From Ecdyonurus torrentis (taxonomy: Eukaryota > Arthropoda > Insecta > Ephemeroptera > Heptageniidae), in contig OX439131.1 of assembly GCA_949318235.1 (NCBI GenBank), positions 26,103,403-26,167,402 of the forward strand: a stretch of 64,000 bases of DNA. Reading direction: 5' to 3'. This document shows positions 30,351-43,207 of the stretch, piece by piece. The stretch's first letter is position 1. Each line of letters opens with the position of its first letter. Made by a program: the position numbers and the translations under genes. The notes under the pieces were generated by a model. It saw only the letters and a list, made by a program, of their open reading frames with translations, searched no databases and was not told the DNA's origin.

Positions 30351-31804
30351 ATTTTACATGCATAGAACTACAAATTAGCAAGTATTCATGTTTAACAAAA
30401 ATAATAAATACGCACAATTTGTTATGATGAATTGTATAATATTTTATGTTCATTTTTATAATAAATAGACACGTATAATGTAGAGAAAATAAACATAAAA
30501 GCACTTCATTATGTTAAGAAAGAAAAAAAAACTTTATTCTTTTGCTTTTTTGCTTATTCATTTTCTTGTTATTTATATTCTGCGATTTTTTTTTAATAAT
30601 AATAATAATAAAAAAAGTTATACTTGTATAAAACGCCTATTTTTATTCTAAAAAAGAGGTGTGTTTCACTTTAAATATTTTTCTGCAATATATTCAACAT
30701 AACTTTTTCTTTAATATATTGTATTGATGTAACCGAGTTCAATCAACTTTCATAAAAATTTATACATCATATGTAATACACTCTCCATTTTATGGTACTT
30801 TCAGATGATAATTTGTCAATACTTCTTTTCATTTAACGTTAAGTGCCATAAATAATTTGTTAAAAAAAATCATTAATCAAAAATCCCCTAGCAATATATA
30901 CACAATACTTAATATTCTTGTCTTATCTGAATAAAAAGAAAGAGAAAGCAAAAGATAGTAATAAGGGTGTCATATATAGATAGTCTAAAGTTAAAGGGCA
31001 CCTTACATGCATTTTGTGGGGTATACTACATTATATTGCTATAGGGTATATAAAGTTTTAAGAGAGAGGGATGTATATGTATCCAAGTTGATGAATAAGG
31101 AAGTATGTCTCTGCGGAGATGGTGTATATACCATGAACGCACTATCATGTATATAAGCTTAAAACGAGAGTATAACACCAAGTATAAGACTTTAGTTGGA
31201 AATTATATAATACCTCTTCCAAAAACTGAACTAGATCTTGTATAGGCTTAGATGTGAATGAAACATAAGGAAGTTTCGGTATATATAATGATATCCCTCT
31301 ATACTAATGACTGCGTGGTCTTCTATATATATGAAAAGTCAACCAAATTAAGCTTTTTACGAAAAACTAAAAGATTAAAGCTCTAATACACGTAGGGAAA
31401 CTATTACGCAAATGAACAAAATTTTGTATATATTATTTTATATATACACACGTTTTCTCTATATAATATAAGATTTTTGAATAAAGGATTTTACTTAGCT
31501 TTTTCTACTATGCGTGTTAGATTTTAAGTCTATTTAGGCTTATTCCACACGATTTCATATACCAACCCTATCTTTACCCATATTATATAATACATTCCCT
31601 GATACACTGCAGTACTTAATGTATAATATATATATATATATATAAAACAGCCACATAGAGAAAAGACCTCTTACATGTCTTTAATATTCATGGGCAAAAG
31701 CAGGGTAAAATAGGGGACACCATACATACAAGCCCGCATCTTTTTCTTTTCTTTTTCTCTCTTTTAGTCTTTTGTGTCGTATAACTATCGTCTATATTTA
31801 GTTA

Positions 31805-31850
31805 CTCACGTAAATATACATATAGCAAAATTATTTTGCCTTTACGTGAG
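31805..31850. other. Nested hairpin
   Basis: The outer arms CTCACGTAAA (31805-31814) and TTTACGTGAG (31841-31850) are perfectly complementary. Inside them GCAAAAT (31825-31831) pairs with ATTTTGC (31833-31839) around a single T. Ten nt on the left and one on the right are left unpaired between the two stems. No function is known. Confidence 0.5.
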
Positions 31851-33387
31851 AATATAGAGGGTTGAAGAAAAATAAAAAAAAAAAAAAAAAAAACGTGCTA
31901 CGTAATAATAATCTATAAAAATGTCTGTTTTAATGGCCACTTTAGGATTTTATATTGAGCTCCAAAATGGTGCTCGCTTTCTTAAAGATTTATATATTTA
32001 CATATTTTATCTATATACAAGGAGAAAAACTTTGCTTTTTTTTCACTAAAATATATTTAAAAAGTACAATTTATTATTTTTAATGTTACTTTTGAGAATA
32101 ATTTTTTTAATCCTATATTGTGTAAATTTATTTTCTTTTTTTAGTATATTTATGTATATATAAGTAAAAAAAAAAAGTAAAGAAAGTAAAAGAAAAGGGG
32201 GAATTTCAAAATAATAAATATCAATTTTCTTTTTATTTGATAGAAAGATTTTTATTATTATTATTATATTTAATAAAATTAATTTCATATACAGTTTTCC
32301 GTTTCGTGCGAATGTGGTATATATTTTTTTTTATACCGTATATTATCAAAAATTATTGGTTGATGAATGCTTACTTTTTTATAATTGAATGCTACGTAAT
32401 ATACGCACACCGTTGCATTGGGTTGCGAGAAGTTTTTTATTTTATTTTTCTTATTATTTATAATATAAGAGGTGCCGCTCACCTGCCTGTAGATTTCGAT
32501 TGTTGGTAGCAGCTGCTTTAAATTGTTAGCTCACTCAATACGCCTACAGATGCCTATACGTAACAATGAACCTTTAACAGAAATTTTCATACTATAATAA
32601 TATCTGCAGGTTTTGCATCATATAATTCATTTTTTTAATAATATATATAAACATTATAATACTATATATAAGCATAAGGAAAAAAGTTTTCTTTTCCTTT
32701 TGATATAATAAAATTAAATTTCAATTTAATAATATATTTTATTAAAAATCAATGAGCTTTACTAGCAAAATATTGAAATAATCTACATAAAATGGAGATT
32801 AAACCTTTTTTTTTTTCTGATGTGTTGGTATATATGTACATGATATTGAAAATATAATAAGAAATTATCCTGGAGCAAAAAAAGAAAAAAAAAAGTACTT
32901 GCGAATAATATATATGATCTTATGTTATATATTTTTAAAGACTTTTTCAATAAATATTATAATCTTCTTGGAATAAAAATATGGTTGTGGTAAAGAGATG
33001 GTAAAGTAGTTTAAAAAATATTTCATATAATATGCGATTTAAAAAAAAAAAAAAAAAAACTTTTTAGATTGTTAACCATACAAAATATTATCATATAAAC
33101 TACCGTATACCAGAGTTTTTTTTTTTTTTTTTTTTGTAGTGGTTAAAGTAGGTACTTGATAATTTTTTTTAAACAAAAAAAGGACTTTTTTTAATTTCTT
33201 TTTTTCGAACAAACGGTAAAAAATTGGATTTGTATTTTTATGTTCAATGGACTTAATTACACAAAAGACACTTGAAAACCTAAATGTTCTTTGATGTAAA
33301 TTAACTATATATAGTGTAATAAATTCTGTATACATATAGACTTCTATTATATATACAAAAAGAGAGACAGATGCAACAAAAAAAGTG

Positions 33388-33495
<108 letters not shown>

Positions 33496-36400
33496 CTGTA
33501 TATAAGGCAGAGAAAGAGAGAGAGAGAGAGTACTGCAGAAAAATGAGTCTATAATATATCACGGTACATTAACTATTACAAAGATATTACAATAAATTTA
33601 TAAAAGTAATAAGGTTGATTTTGACATTAAATTATATATAAAAAAGACTATAATAATAAATATATAAGTATATAAAGAAAAAGGTATATAATACATATAT
33701 ATGCGTTATGAAAATGTAGTTATAATTAGAAGAACAATGAGGTCATTCTCACTTCTCTATCTATGTGCAATTTTCTTAATCTTAACAGAGAGAGAGAGAG
33801 AGAATGAAATGTGCATGTAAGAGAGATAATAACATAATACTGCTTGGGCAGGAAAAAAAATCAGATCAATTCATAGTATACGCCATTCACTTCGTATGAT
33901 TAGAAGTGCGCGCACGGTAGCTTTTTATTTGTACTTTAATACAATTTCCTTACCTTGATATCATATTACTTCAATTCCTTTTGCAACCTTAATATACCTT
34001 TCACCTGCTTTTTATATATAATAGTAATAATATAAAATAACATTACTCTTAAATATGTTTGATATCTGTTATCATATCGTTTCCCTTTTGTACAGATTTT
34101 TATATATAGTAATAAAATTTTATAATATAATTTAGAAAGAAAAAAAAGTTACAACTTTATCAGGTGTATACATTTTTTATATTTATATAAAGGTTGTTAT
34201 ATAAAAAAAAAGTCATGAGTATTGACATAGTAGTACGCACTGCATGTGAGAGTAATATAATTTATTTTTTTTTATCTTTTTATTCAGTCTGCTTTTTTTT
34301 TTCTATATATACATATAAGTTAGCACGCTATACACCTTGTGGTCTGTTATGTGTACACATACATATACGACATTTTTTTTTTTTTTTTTTGGGTGGGGTA
34401 CATACACCACACCACCGTGACTTTTATAAATACACAAACTTATATTCTGAAGCTTGGCATGTCATTTATGTTTACTCTGATACGGCGTGCATAAGATTAG
34501 AAAACTACCTTACGATGACGGTTAGTTAATAAACAAAAGGGTAGAAATATGATAAAAAAAAAAAAAAAAAAAAAAACGAGGTTGACAAACAAAAAATAAT
34601 GATTAAAATTGTTTACATATTAATATTACAACAAGAAAATTACGCGTTTATAAAAATAATATATGTAAATTTTCTTCCCCTATATTATAATATGGAACAC
34701 ACGTTTTAGCGTGCTAAAAAACATACCTAATCATAAACCATTAAAATATTAAAATATGGTTCTATAATGTTTTTTTTTTATACTGATAGGGAGTTAATAT
34801 AAAATTTAGAGATATAATAAATTGTGAATAATTATTGTAAATATAAGTATAATCTATATACATTACATAATATAAAAATGTCTGTATAATGGGGAATGAA
34901 ATTTTGAAAAATGTGAAGTGTTATATTTATCGTTATACTTTTTTTTTTCTTGACGTGCTAAAAGAAGCAAATAGTTATGTGGTGATTAATGTTTTAGTAT
35001 TGAAGTTTTAGGTTATCACCTATAGGAGGTCAAACGTGTCACACACCAACTTAAACTGAAGACTGTTTTTACAACAGTTTAACTTCTTTTTAATCGTGCT
35101 ATTTAGAGAGCATTGTAACACGCTTTGGAAAAAAAAGTGTTAAAAAACTTAAACTGTTATATATTTTTGCGTTAAAACAAAAAAACAACATTCATTTGAT
35201 AAATGATTTATTTAGTGTTATTGTTTTATTGATTTTGTCATCAATGTAATACGTGGTATATGGTAACTTTTTATTATTATTATTCAATATTGAATTTAAA
35301 GCTCTCACATACTTTATATAAAAAAAAAAAAATCAGAAAATAATAGTCATTTGCAAATTTTAAAATATTAAAGCGAAAAGACTGATATATTATTCTTAAA
35401 GTTTTCACTTTTATCATATTATATGTGATGGAAATTTACATTAGAGTAAATTTCATGGAGGAAAAAAACATCCTCTTTATTTTATATTTTTATTGAAACC
35501 GTGCATAAATGATATTGTGATCATGTTTGAAATCTTCATTTCTTTTTCAATATCACCGGAACACTTCATTTTCTTTTTATATAGGATACTGTTAATTTCA
35601 ATGTTATGATTACCAAAATATAAATATAAATTAATATTAACGAAAGCATAAATTTCTCTTTCACATATTAAAAATATAAACATAATTCTTAAGGCGCCAA
35701 AGTGAAAAAAATAAAAAAAAATAATAATAACATACAAAGCCACTGGTTGATTACTGATACATGCAAAATACCTAAGTCATGACTTAAAAAAAATGAATAA
35801 CGATAATAATAATCTTATGGTCCATATGTGACGTCATTTATCAAGCAAGTTAAAGAGAAAGTTGTTTACCCTTTAGCTATGTTGTAAGTTTATTACACTT
35901 GCTGTACGTTTAAAAAAAATACTAGCCGCTCTCGTATTGCTTGGTGCATGGTTATGTGCTTGTCTTTCATATATTCAATGTATAGCGTTTATATACATAC
36001 TCTTTTTTTTTATAACTTCGCCCCTTCACTTTATAATATAACAATTTTTTATTATAATTATTTAAAGTTTATAAATATATTGTGTAGATTCAAGCGAATC
36101 AGAAAAATGAGTGTATAAAATTTTACAATTATTGCACATAGTAAATTAAAATCACATTTATATTATTATTTTTTCTTATACGAAAAAAAATTTATAGAAT
36201 GACATTATTTTATTATTACAAGGAAGGCATAATATAAAAAATTAGAGCATCTATAATTTAATTTACTATAGTAATATTATACAGCAAGTAGCCCATTTAT
36301 ATGATTTTATGCTTTAAATAACTGTTACATTTTAAATGTATTTTTAATCACTTTTACATTTATATGTATGACTGTTCAAATTTTTAATTACCATGATCAT

Positions 36401-37756
36401 TCAAAAAAAACTTTCAACAACAAAAAATATATACATTTGGATTATTATTATTATTTTTTACTAAAAAAACCATTTACTGATTAACTATATATAAATGAAA
36501 TACACGAACTCAAAGTTAAGATATAAATTTCAATAATTACTGATATTTTTCATGTTAATTGTAAAGCTATATTTTGTTTCAACATGAAATATGCCATATT
36601 ATGTTTTATGAGAAAAAAAAAGGGATGGTATAATTTATTATATGCAGCTTGACTGCAGCTTAATTAAAATCTATATGTTTGTTGCATGTGTATATGCACC
36701 TATATAGACCTTGATGATTTCAAACAAAGAGAGAGAGAGAGAGAGTAATCGAGCTCATTAGTTAAGTTCATATAATATATTGTCCGTGCCGCCTTGGTGC
36801 TCACAATTATGATCAAACTAATGAAAGAGAAATTGTCTCAAAAAGCCAATATTTCAAATAGTTAACTATAAAAAAATATATTATAAGAAGAAATCAATCA
36901 CTCTTTAACAAATTATAAAAAAATGTTTCAACATAAAGAAACATAATTTTTACCTCTCAATATATTTTACAAAAATTAATTCCTTATTCTTCTTCTTTTT
37001 ATTTCATTTATTATTATTATTATTTTTTTTTTTTTAAATAAAATAGGTTATACGCACAATATCCTCTTAGGTAATATAATGTCTTTCAATTCGTCACTAT
37101 ATATTATATAGATATGTGAAAATTTCACACACGTATGAATTAAGGTGTCATTATAATAATAAAACAAGAAGAGGATGTATATATAATTTTTATAAATAAT
37201 TTTTCTTTAAAAAGAAACTTTCACTTGTCATATATAGAGAAATTGATACAAATTTTTCATTAAATTGCATATATGTATATAAAATCTCCACCCATTCTTC
37301 TTTATGTATGTATTATAGTTGGAAAGTGTGGCGGTATAATAGATGACAAAAAGAAATTTGAGTTTATGTACCGCTATGGTTCAAGGGCCATCTATATAAC
37401 TAAGGTATACTGTATATATAGGCGTGATAAACTATATCTCTTACTCCAAACGTATATATAACTTCCTAAATGTGAAAGACTACACGCAGGGTGCCTTAAC
37501 TTTATTTGGTAATACATGCTGACCTGACCTACCTTTCATTTAGTATACGTTCTCCAATTTAGCAAACATTGTTGAAATGACTTGTCAAAATATACTCATA
37601 TTTATTATCAAAAACAAAAAATTTAGTAGCAATAAATTTATATTTCATAGTGATGATAATATATCATGATAATTATCACATACAAGAATTTCAAAACGAA
37701 TAGGTCAGTATATTATATATATAAAAAAAATCTTTAATATAAATTATTTGAATTTT

Positions 37757-37759
<3 letters not shown>

Positions 37760-37801
<42 letters not shown>
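37760..37801. repeat. Poly-T run, 42 nt
   Basis: An uninterrupted run of 42 T, the longest homopolymer in the window. It may be a tail of a minus-strand retroposon, but no recognisable element body sits beside it. Confidence 0.9.
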
Positions 37802-37804
<3 letters not shown>

Positions 37805-38402
37805 ATTACTTTTATTGGTTTTCACTTCAAATATATAATCTAATAAAGTTTATAATGTAAAATGCCAATTATTTTCTCGCACCTGTTTTTATATTTAAGC
37901 AGGTGCTTTCTATAATTTGAAAGTTCAAGTTCAAGATTAGCGCTTTTTTTGTGTGTGTATTTGTTTCATCTTTCTATATAGGAGTACAAAAAACAAAAGT
38001 CAATATTGGAACAATAGATAATTATAATGCTTTTGTTACTTTTGAATAGTAAATCAGATTTAAATACAATAGTTTATAATACATTCCCCTCTCAGTTGTT
38101 GTAAAGATTAACGTAATATAAAATTTATGTGTTGTATTTACTTAAATTCAATGTCAAAATATTATATATTATTATGATACTATATTATATAAAATAAGGG
38201 TTGAAAATTTGTATGGTTATGTATTATGATATTTTTTTTTTATGTAAAATAAAAAATTAATGTTGTTTGAACTTAATTATAAACTCCGAAGGTAAAACAC
38301 AGTAGATCTTTTTGATCATTATACCTTGTTATCAATAATTAAATTAATGACTTGTTTAGGTTAATCAGGCCGTAAATTTTAATCAACTTGTCTTGATACT
38401 CT

Positions 38403-38404
<2 letters not shown>

Positions 38405-38449
<45 letters not shown>
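38405..38449. repeat. (CT)n microsatellite, 45 nt
   Basis: Uninterrupted polypyrimidine dinucleotide tract ending at a CGGC step. Confidence 0.95.
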
Positions 38450-38451
<2 letters not shown>

Positions 38452-38938
38452 CTTCTAGTATGTAAGTGTATACATGTTTTGTGTATTAATATACTTTGTT
38501 TAAGAGTATATGTTGTAAGAAAAGGAAGAAGGGGGAAATATACGTATATATATTTTACATATTGGAGTATAGCTTAAACACAACGTACATACACTATACG
38601 TATACGTTGCTTATAGCCAAAAGTACACATACCTTAGGCAAAATATTTTGGTCTACTCTTGCGTGGGAGTTGTATTTTAAAACAGAAGAAGTTGGGGGTG
38701 GAGAATAAGGTTTTTGTGTTGAGTATTTCGCCAACTTGGCAAACCTCTCTAACTTGACGGGGGTCTCTCTTCTCTTTTCTTATATACATTATACTATATA
38801 CAGTGGTGGCCGGTGGCATATACACAACGGCTTGTTGATATTCCCAGGGCATTTCTAAAGTCATGCTGGCGTCGAAGCGGGGGTACACAGAGGCTAAAAC
38901 CATTATTTCGTTTTCAAGACGTACAGTACTGTATATAG

Positions 38939-38944
<6 letters not shown>

Positions 38945-39016
<72 letters not shown>

Positions 39017-39034
39017 CTTTTGTACATACATTAC

Positions 39035-39109
<75 letters not shown>
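38945..39109. repeat. Paired (AT)n arrays, 69 and 74 nt, 22-nt spacer
   Basis: Two pure alternating A/T tracts (38945-39013 and 39036-39109) are separated by a 22-nt non-repeat spacer. The two arms are complementary to each other as well as to themselves. They lie about 1 kb upstream of the signal-peptide exon at 40033. Confidence 0.95.
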
Positions 39110-39110
<1 letters not shown>

Positions 39111-40032
39111 GCTGCTCGACCTTATAGTCAACTGATGTCAACTTAATACAAAGACAGACAGACAGACAGATCCCTTATGCAGCACACAATCTACTCGAAA
39201 AGTCACAAGCTTTGCATGAATAAGTTGTCTCCTTCTTCTTACCCATTCTATAAGAGATGCACAGCTAATACTATATACACTGGCTTTATATGTCGTGAAC
39301 AGAAAATCAAATATATATAAACAAATAAAATTGAATATTGTTATCCCTATTTTTACAATCAAGTCATGTTTATGTAGAAAACACCATGCCAACTTTATTT
39401 CTACAAATTTGTCAAGACGTAATATAAAAAGATAAGATTATATATAAGTATATATACTTGTTTGAAGTTTGTTTCATATATAATATACTTTTACTTTTTC
39501 TTTTATATATATTTTTTCAATCAATGACAGTTAAATAAAAAACGTGCTTCAATCAAAGGATTACACAAGAAAATAGCATCTTGAATTATATGTGTGCTTC
39601 TTCTTCTTCTTCTTTTTTTTTTTTTTTTTTTTTTTTTTGTTGTTATATACCTTCTTCACGAGAACACTAAAAGTTCAACCAGCACATAAAACACCAAATT
39701 ATTTTTTCATTAGTTCGTGTATAAGGGAGTATCAAACCACCAGGTGATGTAAGAATAAGTAGCTAAATTTATATACGATTCCATTGATTTTTTTTTTTTT
39801 TTTTTTTTTTACTATTCTTGGAAAGCAAGTAAATTTTCTTGACCAAAAAATTGGAACAATGTAATTCTTTTTGTTACTTCAGGTACGCTCAAACAACTTT
39901 TTTCAGATTACATTGAAAGAGTAAAAGTGATATAAAACCATGCCTTTTGACAATGTTTTTGTCCCTTGAGAATTTTATATAAGAAAATGAAGTTGTTTCT
40001 GATGAAATTTTTGTGTGTTGTTTTTGTTACAG

Positions 40033-40259
40033 ATACAGTATGGTGTGAGATCTGCTAAGTGACGTCATGACGGTTGACCCCCGGCCCCCGCCCCTGGCTT
40101 GCCGCCCTGTACCGCAGTATAGTACACGGCGGAGGCTGGAGCGCGCTCCTGCAGGCTGGCCACACGCCTTGCTCGGCACCGCGGTGGCGCTTCTTCTGCT
40201 AGCGGCGCACGCGGGTGCCTGGGTGGAGGACGTGCGCACCAAAATCTACGTGCAGCTCG
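40033..40259 (+). CDS. Sema1a: First coding exon of a semaphorin (semaphorin-1A-like)
   Basis: The exon starts after a pyrimidine-rich acceptor ending TTACAG (AG at 40031-40032) and stops at donor CAGCTCG|GTGAGT (40259/40260). Translation should begin at ATG 40067, because an in-frame TGA at 40046-40048 closes the frame upstream. The 64 complete codons plus one base (phase-1 intron) encode a Pro/Arg-rich N-terminus (about 1-33), a hydrophobic signal-peptide core (about 34-51, ALLLLAAHAGA) and then WVEDVRTKIYVQL. The last stretch matches, from my knowledge of the family, the start of the sema domain in arthropod transmembrane class-1 semaphorins, which act as plexin ligands or receptors in axon guidance. 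The exon is strikingly GC- and CpG-rich against an A/T background. The remaining exons were not found and probably lie beyond the window. The signal peptide and splice sites are seen directly. The semaphorin identity rests on a short segment and could be wrong. Confidence 0.6.
40040..40067 (+). promoter_or_regulatory. Minimal upstream ORF and CRE-like palindrome at the start codon
   Basis: An ATG-GTG-TGA mini-ORF lies at 40040-40048, before the main ATG at 40067. A perfect TGACGTCA octamer (40060-40067), the consensus cAMP-response element, overlaps the first base of the start codon. The octamer may be coincidental. The uORF would be in the mature mRNA if the acceptor at 40032 is used. Confidence 0.35.
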
Positions 40260-41265
40260 GTGAGTACTATACCCTTTTTATAAAGTAAAAAAATAAAATA
40301 AAAACTAGGCCATGAAATCATAAAATTTTAAATTTAAAGGTGCACCATCTCTATATAATATGCATCCTTAAAGTTTTTCTAGAGCATACACAAAATTGAA
40401 ATTAAAAATAAAATCATGCCTCTTATGAAAAAAATTAAATTATTATCTTCGCTTTCAGTAAGTCTAGTTCAAAACAATTAACCTTTATAAAAAAAAAAAT
40501 ACAATATTTCAACACCCAACTTTTTTTATATCCAATTACTTTTCTTGACTGACGAGTGACAAGTTTCTGTTTTAGCTAATATTTATTTTATAATTTAATT
40601 TAGTTCTCTCCATATTCTATTGAACAAATATAATATTAACAAAGTGTTGGAATATTAAGCAGTTATCTCACGTGTTATTGGAATACAACTGTTAAAGTGA
40701 TTTTATATAAATATAAAATAGCCGGAAGGTTCATAAAGACGTGTTGTAATGTTTTCTTATAGGCTTGTCCTTTTATAAGTTGTGAACTTGATATCGCGCA
40801 TGGCACGCGTAAAAGCAAGAGAGCTCCTTTACTCACACTCGCGGGGCGCCACGTTCAAATACCACACCTTTAATTTTATAACGGGGCCATGCGTCCATAA
40901 GAATCCACATATACACACACACCAAATATACAAGCTCTCGCACTTAATAAATGCGGTAGAAGAAAACAAAAACACGAAACCAACTATTAGAGAGAGTAGG
41001 ATGATTTTAAATAAAGGTTATTAACCTTCCCTATATACAATACATAAGTTCATATGCAAAATAGTAAGTAATATGAATTTGTACTAACAACAATAATATA
41101 ATATTTAGTTGATAAAATATTTTCTTACTGTATTTTTTTTTTATTTATTGTTTCTCCTCATTTATTTTTATAATATTTGAAAAAGGAAATCTTTTTTTTA
41201 ATGTATATAATTTTTTCGCACGTTTAATAATGAATAGAGTAATGTTGCAAAGTCATATAGCTAGC

Positions 41266-41303
<38 letters not shown>

Positions 41304-42777
41304 ATAAAATTACATATAAGATCCATTCTCATCATTTATATACAATTTTTATTTTTATACAATGCCTGTGTTCGTTGGTCTCACAATTTTTTTTTTTTTT
41401 TCCATTTTAATTTTTTTTTATTTCAAAATATAAACGTTCAGTGACCGTAAGTACTTGTTTAAAGATTATCAGCTTTTCTTTCTCTGCGTATATATATTTT
41501 CTTTCTTTTCATATTCTTAATTTGTTGTAGTCCCATCTCTTAAAATCATTTTCAGAATCAAAAGCTTTTTTTTTTCTCTTTTGTTATTTTTATATAAAAG
41601 AAAAAAATATATAAACACTGAAATATATTATACTGAATATTCTAAAAAAAATTCTATTCTTAATTCCGTATCAACAGACAAAGTAATCAAGTATAATGAT
41701 GTTGGAAGGAGAAAAAAAAAGAGAAGTTAATTGTATGATCAATAATAAAAAATTTGATACGGTATATCTGATAAAAAGGGGATCAAGGTTTTTTGAAAAT
41801 AAAGTACCTTAATGTAAGACTTATAAAGAAGGGAACATTTTAAGGTGGGTGGTGCAGTTTAGTACGTACGTATAGTATAATATAAAATGGGAGTACAGAA
41901 GTTTTTAATCAAGGACGCCCGGCGTCTGGGTTTACTCTCTTATAGGTGAATCATCAAGGCAGACTTTACAGACTTACTAATGTATGTGACACCTGCAACA
42001 ACCCTCTCTTGTGTGTGTTCACCGCTTGCCAACAGTCGCGCCCGCGCAAAATATATATATTTATATTATATATAAGCCCCAGCAGCGAAATATTATACCT
42101 TTTAATTTTTATATGACTTCTTTATAGTACCTTTCTACTGTATATACATGTTGTTTTTTAAAGACATAATTAAATAGTAAAGCTATACTTATATAGAAAA
42201 AAGTTCGTAAAAAATTACATTTTTTTAAGGTCTTGGGTATAAGGTGTTTTGTATAAAATATCAGTTTTCATACGTATACTGTATATAATAGTATAAAGCC
42301 TGCAAAAATAAATAATCCAAATAAGTGACAAATTAATTTTAACAAAATTTCAAATTTCAAAAATATAACTCAGAATTTCTATTATTATATGACCTATATA
42401 AAAGTTCTTTTGATAAGAAAGGGAACTGAAAGTATTTCTTTCGAATTTTACAAATTATAGGGAAGTTAATTAAACTTCCCTTTTTTTTTTTTTTTTTTTT
42501 TTTTTTCTTTCTTTCCTAATATATATATATGTTGACACGTTTTTCCTTTCTTCGACGTATAAGGTGACTCAATTAAATAAGTCATTCTATTCAATATAGC
42601 ACCTTGTTTGAATATCAAACATTCTCTTAATTAAAGAAAAAAGTAATTAGAGAAAGAAAACATTCGTGATTGTTTCTCTTATATAATATATAACAAAAAG
42701 TTTTTATTTCTGATTGTTACAAAAGTTAGTATACATGTGCTAAATTGATTTACATTATTCACTTTTCTCCCCCTCTG

Positions 42778-42779
<2 letters not shown>

Positions 42780-42832
<53 letters not shown>
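42780..42832. repeat. (TC)n microsatellite, 53 nt
   Basis: Uninterrupted polypyrimidine tract. A second CT tract follows about 325 nt downstream. Confidence 0.95.
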
Positions 42833-42835
<3 letters not shown>

Positions 42836-43155
42836 CTACACATCGATTGATTGATTATATGTTAGAAATAGTTGTAGTAGCGAGAGAAAGAGAAAATTCG
42901 ATTGTCTAGTTTGATGTTTAGTTGACTTGAAGTTTTATATATAGACGAAAACTTCTTCTTGGAATATACAATACAACAAAGCATCCCTATCCCTACATAT
43001 TATGCAAATAGAAACAAATGCCACACGCTATACTAAAAACCGAAACTGTATTATTATATATACATATAAAGTACGAAACGAGTAAAAATAAGGAGAAAAG
43101 ATTCAGTGGTTGTTTGATGAAAACATCACTCTTCTACCAAACTGTCGATATCTTG

Positions 43156-43157
<2 letters not shown>

Positions 43158-43204
<47 letters not shown>
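43158..43204. repeat. (TC)n microsatellite, 47 nt
   Basis: Uninterrupted polypyrimidine dinucleotide tract, followed by a C-rich CCACCCCC step. Confidence 0.95.

Positions 43205-43207
<3 letters not shown>

Noticed and set aside
30097..30504. 135-codon minus-strand frame
   Set aside because: The N-terminal half is generic AT-rich translation, and only the GC island keeps the rest open. No domain was recognised, so I kept only the island as a feature.
39151..39171. (GACA)n-like stretch and other short direct repeats, considered as a CRISPR or satellite array
   Set aside because: Too short, without unique spacers of constant length, and in eukaryotic context. It is a simple tetranucleotide repeat.
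40027..40242. Minus-strand 71-codon frame over the GC-rich exon
   Set aside because: It is the antisense shadow of the semaphorin-like exon. Splice sites and signal peptide support the + strand only.
40782..41024. 80-codon frame with GC-richer start, considered as the next exon or a tRNA-like sequence (GTTCAAATACC)
   Set aside because: No sema-domain residues, no cloverleaf arms, and no acceptor/donor pair in the required phase.
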